Below are positions 1 through 9,256 of a stretch of 64,000 nucleotides of DNA, piece after piece. Position 1 is the stretch's first letter. The number at the start of each line of letters is the position of its first letter. Source of the DNA: Acidobacteriota bacterium (GTDB lineage: Bacteria > Acidobacteriota > Terriglobia > Bryobacterales > Bryobacteraceae). The stretch covers positions 1-64,000 of the forward strand of contig JANXRE010000091.1 of NCBI GenBank assembly GCA_025353165.1, in the 5' to 3' direction. The translations under genes were made by a program, and so were the position numbers. Below the pieces are notes generated by a model. That model was not told where the DNA came from. It made no database searches and worked only from the letters and a program-made list of their open reading frames with translations.

Positions 1-219
1 ACCGTGTGCTTCATAGCGGCGTCCGATCTCGCGCACCGCTTTGGGCGTCAGTCTGACATTGGACGCCACTTCGGCCACAGGCTTGCCGTCATGCAACTGG
101 GAGAGGGCGAGAGCGCGAAGAACCACTCGAACTGATTGAATCCCACCTCGAAGCAGCAAGTCAACCTTGTCCCGGTGACGCTTGGGCAAGCGAATGTGGA
201 GTCGACGGTAGGCTCGCAT
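1..219 (-). CDS. IS630-type transposase, N-terminal part (runs off window start)
   Basis: Reading the minus strand from the ATG at 217-219 gives 73 codons without a stop up to the window edge. The peptide has a basic start (MRAYRRLHIRLPKRHRDK) and then a helix-turn-helix (LSQLHDGKPVAEVASNVRL followed by TPKAVREIGRRYEAHG). This matches the layout of the N-terminal HTH of IS630-family transposases, where an arginine-rich helix precedes a 'VAEVA...TPKAVREIGRRYE' recognition helix. The catalytic DDE part would lie outside the window, so completeness cannot be judged. The 38 bp between this start and the next gene are AT-rich and may hold the IS end. It could also be a stand-alone HTH regulator, but the recognition helix favours a transposase. 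Confidence 0.6.
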   Translation of the reverse strand, partial: MRAYRRLHIRLPKRHRDKVDLLLRGGIQSVRVVLRALALSQLHDGKPVAEVASNVRLTPKAVREIGRRYEAHG

Positions 220-257
220 GACCAAGTATAATCCAAAACATTCTCAATTAAAAGTGT

Positions 258-1352
258 TTAAAAATACCTTTTCAAGCGGTCAGAGACCTTAGTCAACACC
301 GCCAGCGTGTCCTGGGCCGCACGGCGCCACGTAAACTCCTTCGCGCGCTCTTGCGCGGCGGAGACCAGCCGCGCGCGGAGCTCGTCGTCGAAACAGATGC
401 GCTCCAACGCGGGATCGATGTCGTCGAGCGGGAAGAAGAGCGCCGCCTCCGAGGCGAACTCTCGAAACGGCGGAATATCCGAGCACGCCAGCGGCACGCC
501 CGCCGCCATCGCCTCAAGCGCGGGCATTCCGAATCCCTCGAAGCGCGACGGACAGACGACTGCCCAAGCGCGACGGTACAACTCCCGCAACTTGTCGCTC
601 GCCAGCCAGCCGGTGATCTCGACCGATCCGCCGAGGCCGAGTTGCGCGATCAAACCGTCGATCTCATGGCCCGAGAACCCGCGCATCCCCGCTACCACGA
701 GACGGAAATCCGGATGCCGCTGGCGGAACCCGGCGAACGCGCGGATGAGGCCGTCGATGTTCTTGTGCGGATGCAGCGTGGATACGCAGAGGAGGAAGCG
801 CTCGGGCTCCCGCCGCGCCGCGATGTCGAAAAACTGAGGCGCGACGCCGTGGGGAATGACGGCTGAATCCTCGCCGTAATACCGCCTCAGATCCTGGCGG
901 GTCGCCTCCGACACCGAGATCAGCCGCGCCGAAACGTCCGCCGACAGCCCCAGGAACAAGTTCCAGAACGGCAGGTCGAACCAACGAAAGTATTCCGGGT
1001 GGCGCTTGTGCTGAAGGTCGTGGAACACCGTGACCCGGGGGCAGGAACACACCGCGGGGGCCGTAAATCCCGGGTTGAAGAGCACGTCCAGCCCGAGCCG
1101 CCACACAACGGCCGGGAGCACGGTCTGCTCCCAGAGGATGCGCGCGGGGCGGAAGCGCGCGGCCACCGCCTGCGGGCGATCGTGAAAATTGGGAGCGCGC
1201 GGCACGAGGTCGCTCGTCTCGCGATTCGTAAAAACAAGATACTCGTTATCCCGGTCCACCTCAGCCAGCGCCGCGAGAAGATTGCGGAGATAAATCTCGG
1301 TGCCGCCGACGCCTCCCGGAATCAGGTACAGCGCGTTGACGCCGATTTTCAT
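258..1352 (-). CDS. GT4-family glycosyltransferase (GT-B fold)
   Basis: 364 residues, the normal length for a retaining GT4 enzyme that transfers a sugar from a nucleotide-sugar donor during surface polysaccharide synthesis. It starts MKIGVNALYLIPGGVGGTE, with the Gly-rich acceptor-side loop of the GT-B fold. The C-terminal half has LLCVSTLHPHKNIDGLI and the signature EGFGMPALEAMAAGVPLA, whose two glutamates form the E-x7-E donor-binding motif. No membrane segment is seen, so it probably acts on the cytoplasmic face of the membrane. Its ATG overlaps the upstream gene's stop by 4 nt (1349-1352), which indicates translational coupling in a glycosyltransferase operon running from about 5091 down to 258. 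The sugar donor and acceptor cannot be predicted. Confidence 0.9.
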   Translation of the reverse strand: MKIGVNALYLIPGGVGGTEIYLRNLLAALAEVDRDNEYLVFTNRETSDLVPRAPNFHDRPQAVAARFRPARILWEQTVLPAVVWRLGLDVLFNPGFTAPAVCSCPRVTVFHDLQHKRHPEYFRWFDLPFWNLFLGLSADVSARLISVSEATRQDLRRYYGEDSAVIPHGVAPQFFDIAARREPERFLLCVSTLHPHKNIDGLIRAFAGFRQRHPDFRLVVAGMRGFSGHEIDGLIAQLGLGGSVEITGWLASDKLRELYRRAWAVVCPSRFEGFGMPALEAMAAGVPLACSDIPPFREFASEAALFFPLDDIDPALERICFDDELRARLVSAAQERAKEFTWRRAAQDTLAVLTKVSDRLKRYF

Positions 1353-3037
1353 CGGCGCTGCGCGGCCATCAGCCCGTTCACTGCGGACTGGTTAGCAGGG
1401 TTGATCGACAGCGCCCTTCGAAACTCCGCGCCGGCGAGGTCGAACTCCCGCGACATCAGGAATAGATTGCCGCGGTAGAAATAGAGCATGTCGAATCCGG
1501 GGTCGATGCGCTCGGCTTCGGCCAGGGCGGCGAACGCGGCGTCGCGGTGATTCTGTTTCGCCTCCACCATGCCGATCTGAGCGTACACGTGCGCGGTTCT
1601 GTCGATGGCGGCAGCCGCTTGCAGCTTTTCGAGCGCGGGACTTTCGCTGCCGGCGCAATCCAGCGCGAGCGCCCAGTCCACCAGCAGCTTCACGTCCGGC
1701 TTCTCGAGCTCCGCCGCCTTGGCGTATTCGCCGGACGCCCGCGCGCATTGCCCGAGATTGTAGTACGCGAACGCAAGCTGAAACCGCGGTCTCACTTTGT
1801 TCGGAGACTTCTCAACGGCGTCCGCCCACAGCGCGACATCGTTGGACCATAGCTGATTACGCTGCCAGGTGAGAAAAGCAAAGACCGCGAGAACAGTGGC
1901 GAGCGCGCCGGCGAGCGCCGGGCGGCTCACAGGCAAGCGCCGGAGAAACTCGCAGCACACCAGCACCAGTCCGATGAACGGCAGGTAGAGCCGGCGTTCG
2001 ACCAGCAGGTCGCGAATCGGAACAAAGGAGGAGGTCGGCGCGAGCAGGATCAAGAAGGCGAGCCACCCATAGGCGGCTAGGGGAAACTTGCGGCGCCCGA
2101 TCCAGGCCGCGGCCGTCACCGCGATCAACGCGACGAGCCCAAGAATCGCGCCGTGCTCGAACGGGCCGCGCGAAATCGCGAAATCGTAGTCGATGTTCTG
2201 CCCGTACGGCAGCACGAACAGCCGCACATATTCCCAGATCGCGCGGCACTGCGAGAAGAAGTAATTGAGCGGGGTAAGGTCGCTCATGCTGAAGCCCGCG
2301 CTGGTTGACGCGCGCAACACGCGGAAATAGAGAAACAGGCCGCCCGCGCCGCCGGCCACCACTGCCGGGACATACAACTTCCAGTTGCGGCGGATTCCCG
2401 GGAACGAAAACCAGAAGTAGTCGGTCAACAGCAGAAGCACCGGCAACACGGCGGTATGCTCCTTGGTCAGGAACGCCGCGGCCAGTAGGACCAGAACTGC
2501 CGCCGAGACCCGCCAGGTGATCGCCACCGACCGGCGGAACAAAAACAGTGCGAAGGCTGCGTTAAACAGGAACACGCTCTGGTTTTCCGAACGGCTCGCG
2601 ACATACGACACGGACTCCGTTTGAAGCGGATGAATCAGGAAGAGCGACGCTCCAAAAATCGCGAGGATCCGCCTCAGTCCTCTCTCGACGCCCGCCCACT
2701 CCAGGAGTTTCGAAAGTATGAGCCACAGTAGAGCCGCGCTGCCGAAATGGAAAAACACGTTGACGATCTTGTAGCCGTACGGGTCCGCGCCGCCCGCCGC
2801 GAAATTCGCCCAGTACGACAGCATCAGCGCCGGACGCACGCCCGCGATCCACTTGAGAAGCGATGCGCCGCCCATGCTGGGATCGAGAAAGGGCAGGTAT
2901 TGATCATCAAAAACGAACGGGCCCTTCATCGCCGGGCCGTAGATCTGGAACGCGATGAAAAGAGCCAGGCCGAGGCCCAGTGGGTATATCCACCACGGGG
3001 ACGAAGAATCAGGCTTGGCTCGCTTGACGGCCTTCAT
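1349..3037 (-). CDS. TMTC/GT39-like multi-pass glycosyltransferase with C-terminal TPRs
   Basis: 562 residues. The N-terminal two thirds is a series of hydrophobic helices starting near residue 15. GPFVFDDQYLPF near residue 35 carries the acidic pair typical of the first external loop of GT-C enzymes of the O-mannosyltransferase/TMTC type. From about residue 410 the protein is soluble and made of TPR-like helical pairs, ending EFDLAGAEFRRALSINPANQ. Such proteins use a polyprenyl-phosphate sugar and glycosylate exported proteins or glycans on the outer face of the inner membrane. Two GT2 enzymes and a DUF2304 protein sit directly upstream, consistent with supply of a lipid-linked sugar. The start overlaps the DUF2304 gene by 29 nt. 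The exact substrate is unknown. Confidence 0.75.
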   Translation of the reverse strand: MKAVKRAKPDSSSPWWIYPLGLGLALFIAFQIYGPAMKGPFVFDDQYLPFLDPSMGGASLLKWIAGVRPALMLSYWANFAAGGADPYGYKIVNVFFHFGSAALLWLILSKLLEWAGVERGLRRILAIFGASLFLIHPLQTESVSYVASRSENQSVFLFNAAFALFLFRRSVAITWRVSAAVLVLLAAAFLTKEHTAVLPVLLLLTDYFWFSFPGIRRNWKLYVPAVVAGGAGGLFLYFRVLRASTSAGFSMSDLTPLNYFFSQCRAIWEYVRLFVLPYGQNIDYDFAISRGPFEHGAILGLVALIAVTAAAWIGRRKFPLAAYGWLAFLILLAPTSSFVPIRDLLVERRLYLPFIGLVLVCCEFLRRLPVSRPALAGALATVLAVFAFLTWQRNQLWSNDVALWADAVEKSPNKVRPRFQLAFAYYNLGQCARASGEYAKAAELEKPDVKLLVDWALALDCAGSESPALEKLQAAAAIDRTAHVYAQIGMVEAKQNHRDAAFAALAEAERIDPGFDMLYFYRGNLFLMSREFDLAGAEFRRALSINPANQSAVNGLMAAQRR

Positions 3038-3374
3038 TCAGTGCTTCAATCCGATACTCGAGAATCGCGACTTTCTGCGCCAGCGCGATGTTCGCATCCT
3101 TCAGGTCGGAGATGGTTGTGGAGAACCGGTAGAACACCACCAGGAACACGCAAAATACCATGATAAGCAACGCCAGCGGCGGGTCGCTCAAGCCGAGCAG
3201 GCGGGATAGCCAGAGGAGCGTCTGTTGAGAGCGGGACAGCGCAAACAGCGCGACCGCCGCGGCCAGCCAGCTCACCGAATACTCCACGCGGATGTGGGCC
3301 CGGCGCAGAGAAAAGAGGATCGCCAGCGCCAGCCCCAGGCTGAACACCGCGACAACATTCAGCAGACGCTCCAT
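3009..3374 (-). CDS. DUF2304 family membrane protein
   Basis: 121 residues with three hydrophobic stretches (about residues 5-20, 32-50 and 65-85), then a short amphipathic coiled coil (STTISDLKDANIALAQKVAILEYRIEAL). This layout is that of DUF2304 proteins, which are usually encoded directly beside a dolichyl-phosphate-mannose-synthase-like GT2, as here (the GT2 ends at 3377, 2 bp before this start). A role in anchoring or assisting the lipid-linked sugar synthase is inferred from this recurrent pairing. The biochemical function of the family is not established. Confidence 0.8.
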   Translation of the reverse strand: MERLLNVVAVFSLGLALAILFSLRRAHIRVEYSVSWLAAAVALFALSRSQQTLLWLSRLLGLSDPPLALLIMVFCVFLVVFYRFSTTISDLKDANIALAQKVAILEYRIEALNEGRQASQA

Positions 3375-3376
3375 CG

Positions 3377-4087
3377 TTATCTACTCCTCCGGCGGCCTTC
3401 GAATCGCAAGATGTTCACGAACACTCCCAGCATCACGTGGACAATGTAATACAGGGATTTCACCGCCGTGATGGAGGAGCGCCCGCCCTTGCGCGGCCGC
3501 ATGCGGCAAGGCACTTCCTGGAATTGAAACCGCTTGCGCTGTAGCACCACCAGGGCCTCGATCTCCGGGTACTCGAGCGGAAAACTCCGGCTGAAGATGG
3601 CCAGGGCCGTGCGCTTCAAGCCGACAAAACCGGACGTGGGGTCGTGCACCGTCTTTCCCAGAATCGGCCGGAGCATCAGCCGGAACGCCCATATTCCAGC
3701 CCCGCGAACCCAGTTCGTGTACGGATGATCGCCGTTCAGGTAGCGCGACCCGATCACCATGTCGCACGACGTGCTCTGGAGCACTTCCAGGATGCGGGCG
3801 ATGTACGCGGGATCGTGCTGGCCGTCGCCGTCCACGCGCACCACGTACTCGTATCCGAGTTCGTACGCTAGTTTGTAGCCCGCTTGCACGCAGCCGCCGA
3901 GCCCGAGATGATGCGGCATGGACAGCACCTCCGCGCCGCACGCCCGAGCCACCGCGACCGTCGAGTCCGTGGAAGAATCGTCGACCACCAGCACCGGAAC
4001 GTCCGGCATCGTCTGGCGTAATTCGCGGATCACGGAGCCCAGCGCGGCTTCCTCGTTAAATGCGGGAACCAGGATCAGCAGTCTCAC
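3377..4087 (-). CDS. GT2 polyprenyl-phosphate glycosyltransferase (DPM1-like)
   Basis: 236 residues from a GTG start at 4085-4087 (VRLLILVPAFNEEAALGSVI). The same frame stays open further upstream, but only as an unrelated shadow of the neighbouring gene, and the GTG overlaps that gene's TGA in a GTGA junction. GT-A motifs are clear: VVDDSSTDSTV near residue 35, the metal-binding DGDGQHDP near residue 90, and a GSRY stretch shortly after. The family transfers a sugar from a nucleotide donor to polyprenyl phosphate on the cytoplasmic side. With the DUF2304 and TMTC-like genes downstream it probably makes the lipid-linked donor for the multi-pass transferase. It has no long C-terminal membrane domain. 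Confidence 0.88.
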   Translation of the reverse strand: MRLLILVPAFNEEAALGSVIRELRQTMPDVPVLVVDDSSTDSTVAVARACGAEVLSMPHHLGLGGCVQAGYKLAYELGYEYVVRVDGDGQHDPAYIARILEVLQSTSCDMVIGSRYLNGDHPYTNWVRGAGIWAFRLMLRPILGKTVHDPTSGFVGLKRTALAIFSRSFPLEYPEIEALVVLQRKRFQFQEVPCRMRPRKGGRSSITAVKSLYYIVHVMLGVFVNILRFEGRRRSR

Positions 4088-5091
4088 AGCGCCGCCACCT
4101 GCCGCGGTGAAATTCCATGCGACCGCACCAGTTTTGCGAACTGCTTCGAGGAAAGGCGAGCCGTCCGCTGGATCTCGCGCCGCTGGCCGAGCAGCCGCGG
4201 GAGTTGGGAAAGCATGTCGAGATTGGAGCGCAGCACAATCCACGGCAATTGAAGCGCGCTCCCGCCGCTCTGCCGAAATTCGGCGGTCTTCCCCGCGCCG
4301 CGGCTCATGTACACCGCGTGCCAGAAATAGCGGGCCAACGAATACAGCGGCGCGGCTGCAAGCATCGGCATGGGAAGGTTCTTGACCGCGACTCGCAAAC
4401 GGTTGCGCTCCACCAGCCAGGCTTTCTCCACCGACGCCCGCCCGGAGGTGTGAGAATACCGGTGCTCCACCACCGCGCCGGCAACATACATGCATTCCCA
4501 CATGCGCCAGCGCGCCCGCAATCCGAGATCGGTGTCCTCGCAATACAGAAACAACGTTTCGTCGAACAGGCCGATCTCGTCCAGCATGGCGCGACGGTAC
4601 AGCGCGGCGCAACCGCTCGGGAACAGCACGTGCGCGGGCCGCGCGTATTCGGAGGCGGGTTCCATATGCCCACGCTGCTTGCTTGAGCCGTCCGCGCAGA
4701 GCAGCATGCCGGCCGAGTCCAGGCGATCTTCGCCGAACATGCGAACCTGCGGCGCGCACATCCCGATCTCGTACCGGCCTTCGATGACGGCGAGCATCGC
4801 TTCGAGCCAACGCGGATCGGCGACGGCGTCGTCGTTCAGCACGGCGATGTACGGTGCTTCGGACGCGCGGACCGCCTGGTTCACCGCCGCGCCGAAGCCA
4901 ACGTTGCGGCCGTTCTCAATGATGCGCGCCCGATCGCGAACCACGTCCAGGCGCTTGGCGCGGCCTTCATCCGAGTTGTCGATCACGACGATCTCGACGC
5001 CGCTCACAGTCTGGGCGGCAACCGAGCGGACGCAATCGGCCAGGCAATTGTCCGCCGCTAGCGACGGTATGGCAACTGAGACAACGGGCAA
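4084..5091 (-). CDS. GT2 glycosyltransferase, rhamnosyltransferase-like
   Basis: 335 residues. The N-terminal GT-A domain shows MPVVSVAIPSLAADNCLADC, then VVIDNSDEG, GRNVGFGAAVNQAV and LNDDAVADP (the DxD-type metal site). Further on, GLFDETLFLYCEDTDLGLRA is the conserved acceptor-side motif of rhamnosyl- and galactofuranosyl-transferase-like GT2 enzymes. The last 100 residues are helical and may attach to the membrane. It is the first gene of the minus-strand glycosyltransferase operon; a plus-strand gene begins 38 bp away, so the promoter should lie in 5092-5129. The sugar specificity is not readable from sequence. Confidence 0.87.
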   Translation of the reverse strand: MPVVSVAIPSLAADNCLADCVRSVAAQTVSGVEIVVIDNSDEGRAKRLDVVRDRARIIENGRNVGFGAAVNQAVRASEAPYIAVLNDDAVADPRWLEAMLAVIEGRYEIGMCAPQVRMFGEDRLDSAGMLLCADGSSKQRGHMEPASEYARPAHVLFPSGCAALYRRAMLDEIGLFDETLFLYCEDTDLGLRARWRMWECMYVAGAVVEHRYSHTSGRASVEKAWLVERNRLRVAVKNLPMPMLAAAPLYSLARYFWHAVYMSRGAGKTAEFRQSGGSALQLPWIVLRSNLDMLSQLPRLLGQRREIQRTARLSSKQFAKLVRSHGISPRQVAAL

Positions 5092-5129
5092 GTGCCGATT
5101 TTATCGCGCCGGTGGCATAGGCTGGAGAA

Positions 5130-5936
5130 ATGCGGTTCTTGTGCCGGTCGCTTTCCATCCTCGTGCTGGCGTTTCCGGTGATGGCCGCCGAATTGACCGA
5201 GGCTGCGAAAAAGGCATTCGCCGATTACATCACCGAAACGGAATCCGGCACGGCTGCGGTCCCCCGACTGGCGCAGGGCGGCGTAATCGCGGTTCCGTTT
5301 GCCCATCGAAAACCGGGCGGCGACGCCAGCGTCACGATTCCGGACGGCCTGATCCATCACTGGTTCGGCGCGACGTTCGTCCCCGGCGCGTCGATTGCGG
5401 ACGCGCGAGCCGTGCTCGAGGATTACAACCGCTACAGCCAGTACTACGCGCCCGACGTCAGCGAATCGAAAGCGCTCGGCCGCGCCGGCGACATTTTCGA
5501 TGTTTTTCTCCGCCTGCATCGCCAGGTGCGCGTCAAGGCGATGTTCGGGTACAGCTTTCTGGTGGAGTTCAACGCGAATTACAGGGTGCGGTATTCGCAG
5601 GAGGGAGGCACGCTTCTGGTTCGTTCGATCTCGACCCGCATCGCGCAGGTTCGCGATCCGAATCGGTCGCACACGGACGAGTACCCGGTGGACGGCGGGG
5701 ACGGTTTTCTCTGGCGGCTCAACTCGTACTGGCGAATCTATGAAGGTACGAATCAAGGCCGGCGCGGCGTCTACATCGAGAGCGAAGCGGTGTCGCTTTC
5801 CCGCTCGGTGCCCGGATTCCTCGCCAAGATCGTGACGTATTTCACCACCAATTTCCCAGAGGATTCGCTGCGGGCGACCCTCCAGAAGACGCGGAGCGCG
5901 GTGGAAGCGAGGGCCCGGCTGACGGCTGGTCACTGA
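5130..5936 (+). CDS. Secreted protein of unknown function, possible START-like fold
   Basis: 268 residues. The N-terminus (MRFLCRSLSILVLAFPVMAA) is a clear Sec signal peptide with cleavage expected near residue 19. The mature part has ASIADARAVLEDYNRYSQYY, later RYSQEGGTLLVRSISTRIAQ, and a C-terminal stretch with LARQ-like helices (SLSRSVPGFLAKIVTYFTTN). The order 'input loop, strand-rich middle, long C-terminal helix with phenylalanines' resembles SRPBCC/START-type lipid-binding folds, but I cannot assign a named family. It is divergent from the glycosyltransferase operon and 32 bp ahead of uppP, so it may share a transcript with it. Confidence 0.7.
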   Translation: MRFLCRSLSILVLAFPVMAAELTEAAKKAFADYITETESGTAAVPRLAQGGVIAVPFAHRKPGGDASVTIPDGLIHHWFGATFVPGASIADARAVLEDYNRYSQYYAPDVSESKALGRAGDIFDVFLRLHRQVRVKAMFGYSFLVEFNANYRVRYSQEGGTLLVRSISTRIAQVRDPNRSHTDEYPVDGGDGFLWRLNSYWRIYEGTNQGRRGVYIESEAVSLSRSVPGFLAKIVTYFTTNFPEDSLRATLQKTRSAVEARARLTAGH

Positions 5937-5968
5937 AAGGTATCGCCGCAGCGACGATATGCGCTACG

Positions 5969-6832
5969 ATGTCAGTTCTTTCCATTATGCTCATCTACCA
6001 GGTCGTCATCCTCGCGATTATCCAAGGTGTAACTGAGTTCTTGCCCGTTAGCAGCACCGCCCACCTCGCGCTGACCCATTGGTTGTTCGGCTGGGATTTT
6101 GCAAAACCCGAATACGACTTTGCCTTCGACGTCGCGCTGCACGTGGGCACCCTGCTGGCCATCGCGGTATATTTCTTCCGCGATTGGCTGCAGATTTTCA
6201 GCCAGGCGTTCGGCGGCAGTTATTCGCCGGACCCCGAACTGGCTAAGAACCGCAAGCTGCTGTGGCTGCTGGCGCTCGGGTCGATACCGGTCGGCATTGC
6301 CGGCGTCGTCTTCGGGAAACAGGCTGAGACGACGTGGCGCAACCCATATGTCATCGCCGCGATGTTGATCTTGGTCGGAGTCGTGATGTGGATCGGGGAG
6401 AAGGCCGGCAAACGCGTGAAAGACGTGGGCCAGGTCAGCGCCGCCGACGCTGGGATCGTCGGAATTGCCCAGGCTCTCGCGGTAATCCCCGGAACTTCCC
6501 GCAGCGGGATCACCATCGCCGCCGGCCTGTTCCGCAATCTGGATCACGCCGCCGCCGCGAAGTTTTCTTTCCTGCTATCGACGCCCGCCATCGCCGCCGC
6601 CGCCCTGAAAGCTCTCTACGATCTGAAGAAGCACTACGGCGGCGTGCCGCATGAAATGATCGTGCCCGGATTGGTGGGCGCCGCAGTCAGCGCGGTGGTC
6701 GGCGCGTTTGTCATCAAGTTCCTGCTGGACTACCTGCGGAAGCACGGCCTTTACTTTTTTATCTACTACCGCATTATCTTTGGCATAATAGTAGTCGCTC
6801 TGGCCGCTATTTTCCCGTTCAGCGGGAAATGA
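5969..6832 (+). CDS. uppP: Undecaprenyl-diphosphate phosphatase (UppP/BacA)
   Basis: 287 residues, multi-pass inner-membrane protein that converts undecaprenyl diphosphate to the monophosphate so the carrier can be reused for peptidoglycan and O-antigen synthesis. Both catalytic signatures are present: EFLPVSSTAHLAL near residues 20-33 (E and S/H residues) and IPGTSRSGITI near residues 173-183 (the conserved Arg). About eight hydrophobic segments follow the family pattern. A second ATG six codons in (5987) is an equally possible start. The stop overlaps ftsK by 4 nt (ATGA), so the two are co-translated. Confidence 0.95.
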   Translation: MSVLSIMLIYQVVILAIIQGVTEFLPVSSTAHLALTHWLFGWDFAKPEYDFAFDVALHVGTLLAIAVYFFRDWLQIFSQAFGGSYSPDPELAKNRKLLWLLALGSIPVGIAGVVFGKQAETTWRNPYVIAAMLILVGVVMWIGEKAGKRVKDVGQVSAADAGIVGIAQALAVIPGTSRSGITIAAGLFRNLDHAAAAKFSFLLSTPAIAAAALKALYDLKKHYGGVPHEMIVPGLVGAAVSAVVGAFVIKFLLDYLRKHGLYFFIYYRIIFGIIVVALAAIFPFSGK

Positions 6833-9252
6833 ATATTCTTACCCCAACGCGCCACCACCGGCTCAACGAAGCCGCGGGGATAGTTTTGCTCCTCGCCGGG
6901 CTGTTCGTAACGCTCAGCCTGGTTTCCTACAACTACCAGGATGCCTCCTGGAACACTGCTACGGGGCTCGCCCGGTCCCACAACCTGACCGGGAACGCGG
7001 GCGCGATCGTCGCCGACTTCTGCCTGCAGGTGTTCGGCCTTTCCGCCTACGCCATCCCGGCTCTGATGCTGCTGCTGGCATGGAAGTGGCTGCGATCGTC
7101 GGCCATCGAATCGCCGCTGATCAAAATCGGCGGGGCCGCGCTCCTGCTGCTCTCCATCTGCACGGGATTGGCGTTGCTGCCGCCGTGGAATCCCATCGGC
7201 GGAGTTCTCGCGGCCGGAGGACTGCTCGGCAACGTCGCCGCCGGATACCTCGTTCAGAGCATGAATATCGCGGGCGCGGCGATTCTCACGGCTGCCGCCG
7301 CGATCGTCTCCATCTATCTGGTGTCCACCTTCACCATGCGAAAACTCGCGGCGTGGTTCAGTGGCCCCATCGCCTGGCTCGACCGGCGAATGCAGCGCTA
7401 CAACGCCTGGCGGGCCGAGCGCGCCCGCATCGCGGCGGAGAAGAAAGCCGAACGGGCCAGGATCAACGCCGAAAAACGCGCGGAGGCATTGAAAATCGCG
7501 GCCGGGCCCGAGGTCGAGCCGAAGCCCGGGCGCCGCCGCAAACAGAAGGAGCCGGAAGAAGCGCAAATCGTCGACCCGTTCGGCGAGCCTCCCTGGGAGC
7601 AGTCCACGGCGCGAACCACGGCACCCGCGCCCGCGCCCGGGCCCGAGCCGGAAGAAATCCCCATCCGCGAGATGGCGCCATACGCGCCGCCCGAGCCCAT
7701 CCCGTTGGCCGCCGCCCAAGCCGCACCCGAGCCCGCCGCTTCGAAGAAAACCGGCCGGGAAAAACCCAGGCTGCACAACTACCGGCTGCCTCCCACCACG
7801 CTTCTCAACGAGGCGCCTCCGCGGAATCCCTACGATTCCCAGGAGTTGAAAGAGACTGCCGTCCGGATCAAATCCAAGCTCGAGGAATTCAACGTCCGCG
7901 GATCGGTGGTTCAGATCAACCCCGGCCCCGTCGTCACCACGTTCGAGTTCAAACCCGAAGCCGGAGTCAAGTACAGCCGCATCACGACCCTGATCGAGGA
8001 TCTGTGCATGGGCCTCGAAGCCGAGTCCATCCTCATCGAGCGCATTCCCGGAAAGCCCACCGTGGGGATCGAGGTCCCCAACTCGAAGCGCGAGGTCATC
8101 AGTCTCCGGCAGATGATAGAGAGCGACGAATTCCAGTCGTCGGCCTCCCCGATGACCGTACCGTTGGGCAAGGACATCAACGGGCGGATGAAGGTGGCCG
8201 CGCTCGATACGATGCCGCACTTGCTCATCGCCGGCTCCACCGGATCGGGCAAGAGCGTGATGCTCAATTCGATCATCATGTCGGTCCTCTACAAGGCCAC
8301 GCCGGACGACGTTCGGCTGGTGCTGGTGGATCCCAAGCGGCTGGAACTGGGATTGTACGAGAACGTGCCGCACCTGCTCACGCCCGTCATCACGGATCCC
8401 AAACAGGCCGCCAACGCGCTTCGCAACGCGGTGCTCGAAATGGAGCACCGGCTGAAGCTGCTGGCCGGCCTGGGCGTCCGCAACATCGAGCAGTTCAACA
8501 AGAAGGTGCGGCAGATGCTCGCCGTCCCCCGGAGCCTGTTCGAGGACGACTTGCAGAACCAGGAGGAGCTGCATCCGCTGCCCTACATCCTGGTCGTGAT
8601 CGACGAGCTGGCCGACCTGATGATGATCGAGCGCGCCAACGTCGAGACGTCCGTCGCCCGGCTCGCGCAGATGGCTCGCGCCGTGGGGATGCACTTGATC
8701 CTGGCGACGCAGCGGCCCAGCGTGGATGTCATCACCGGTCTCATCAAGGCTAATTTCCCGTCGCGCATCAGCTTCCGCGTGGCGACGCGCGTGGACTCCC
8801 GCACGGTGCTCGACGTCATGGGCGCGGACCATCTGCTGGGCAAGGGCGATATGCTCTTCCTGCCTCCTGGATCGTCGCGGCTCATCCGCGTGCACGGCGC
8901 ATACGTCACCGAAAACGAGATCAACCGCGTGGTGGAGTTTTGGAAGGACCAGGCGAAGCCAGACTACGATCAGAGCCTGCTGCTGCCGCCGCCGGATGAA
9001 GAAAGCGAGGCGGAGGAAGAGTTCGCGGGCGAGCGCGATCCCATGTACGAAGACGCCGTCCGCGTGGTATGCGAAATGGGCAAAGCCTCCACGTCGACTC
9101 TGCAGCGGCGTCTGCGGCTGGGCTACGGCCGGGCCGCGCGAATCCTCGATACGATGCAGCGCGACGGCATCATCGGACCGCCCGACGGCAGCCGTCCGCG
9201 CGACGTGTTGAAGCATCCCGATTGGCTTAGCGAAGTCGGCCAGCTACGATAG
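6829..9252 (+). CDS. ftsK: DNA translocase FtsK/SpoIIIE
   Basis: 807 residues, the usual size for this hexameric ATPase that pumps chromosomal DNA through the closing septum and helps dimer resolution. The N-terminal ~170 residues contain four hydrophobic helices anchoring it at the division site. A basic, then Pro/Ala/Glu-rich linker follows (about 190-320), next the alpha domain, and then the RecA-like motor with Walker A GSTGSGKS near residue 470 and Walker B ILVVIDELADLMM near residue 590. The last ~65 residues (YEDAVRVVCEMGKASTSTLQ onward) are the winged-helix gamma domain that reads KOPS polarity sequences. The start overlaps uppP by 4 nt. Confidence 0.96.
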   Translation: MNILTPTRHHRLNEAAGIVLLLAGLFVTLSLVSYNYQDASWNTATGLARSHNLTGNAGAIVADFCLQVFGLSAYAIPALMLLLAWKWLRSSAIESPLIKIGGAALLLLSICTGLALLPPWNPIGGVLAAGGLLGNVAAGYLVQSMNIAGAAILTAAAAIVSIYLVSTFTMRKLAAWFSGPIAWLDRRMQRYNAWRAERARIAAEKKAERARINAEKRAEALKIAAGPEVEPKPGRRRKQKEPEEAQIVDPFGEPPWEQSTARTTAPAPAPGPEPEEIPIREMAPYAPPEPIPLAAAQAAPEPAASKKTGREKPRLHNYRLPPTTLLNEAPPRNPYDSQELKETAVRIKSKLEEFNVRGSVVQINPGPVVTTFEFKPEAGVKYSRITTLIEDLCMGLEAESILIERIPGKPTVGIEVPNSKREVISLRQMIESDEFQSSASPMTVPLGKDINGRMKVAALDTMPHLLIAGSTGSGKSVMLNSIIMSVLYKATPDDVRLVLVDPKRLELGLYENVPHLLTPVITDPKQAANALRNAVLEMEHRLKLLAGLGVRNIEQFNKKVRQMLAVPRSLFEDDLQNQEELHPLPYILVVIDELADLMMIERANVETSVARLAQMARAVGMHLILATQRPSVDVITGLIKANFPSRISFRVATRVDSRTVLDVMGADHLLGKGDMLFLPPGSSRLIRVHGAYVTENEINRVVEFWKDQAKPDYDQSLLLPPPDEESEAEEEFAGERDPMYEDAVRVVCEMGKASTSTLQRRLRLGYGRAARILDTMQRDGIIGPPDGSRPRDVLKHPDWLSEVGQLR

Positions 9253-9256
9253 GCAT

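Noticed and set aside
6766-9216. 816-codon minus-strand open frame opposite ftsK
   Set aside because: Antisense shadow with His/Asp/Arg-rich low-complexity translation; ftsK has every motif.
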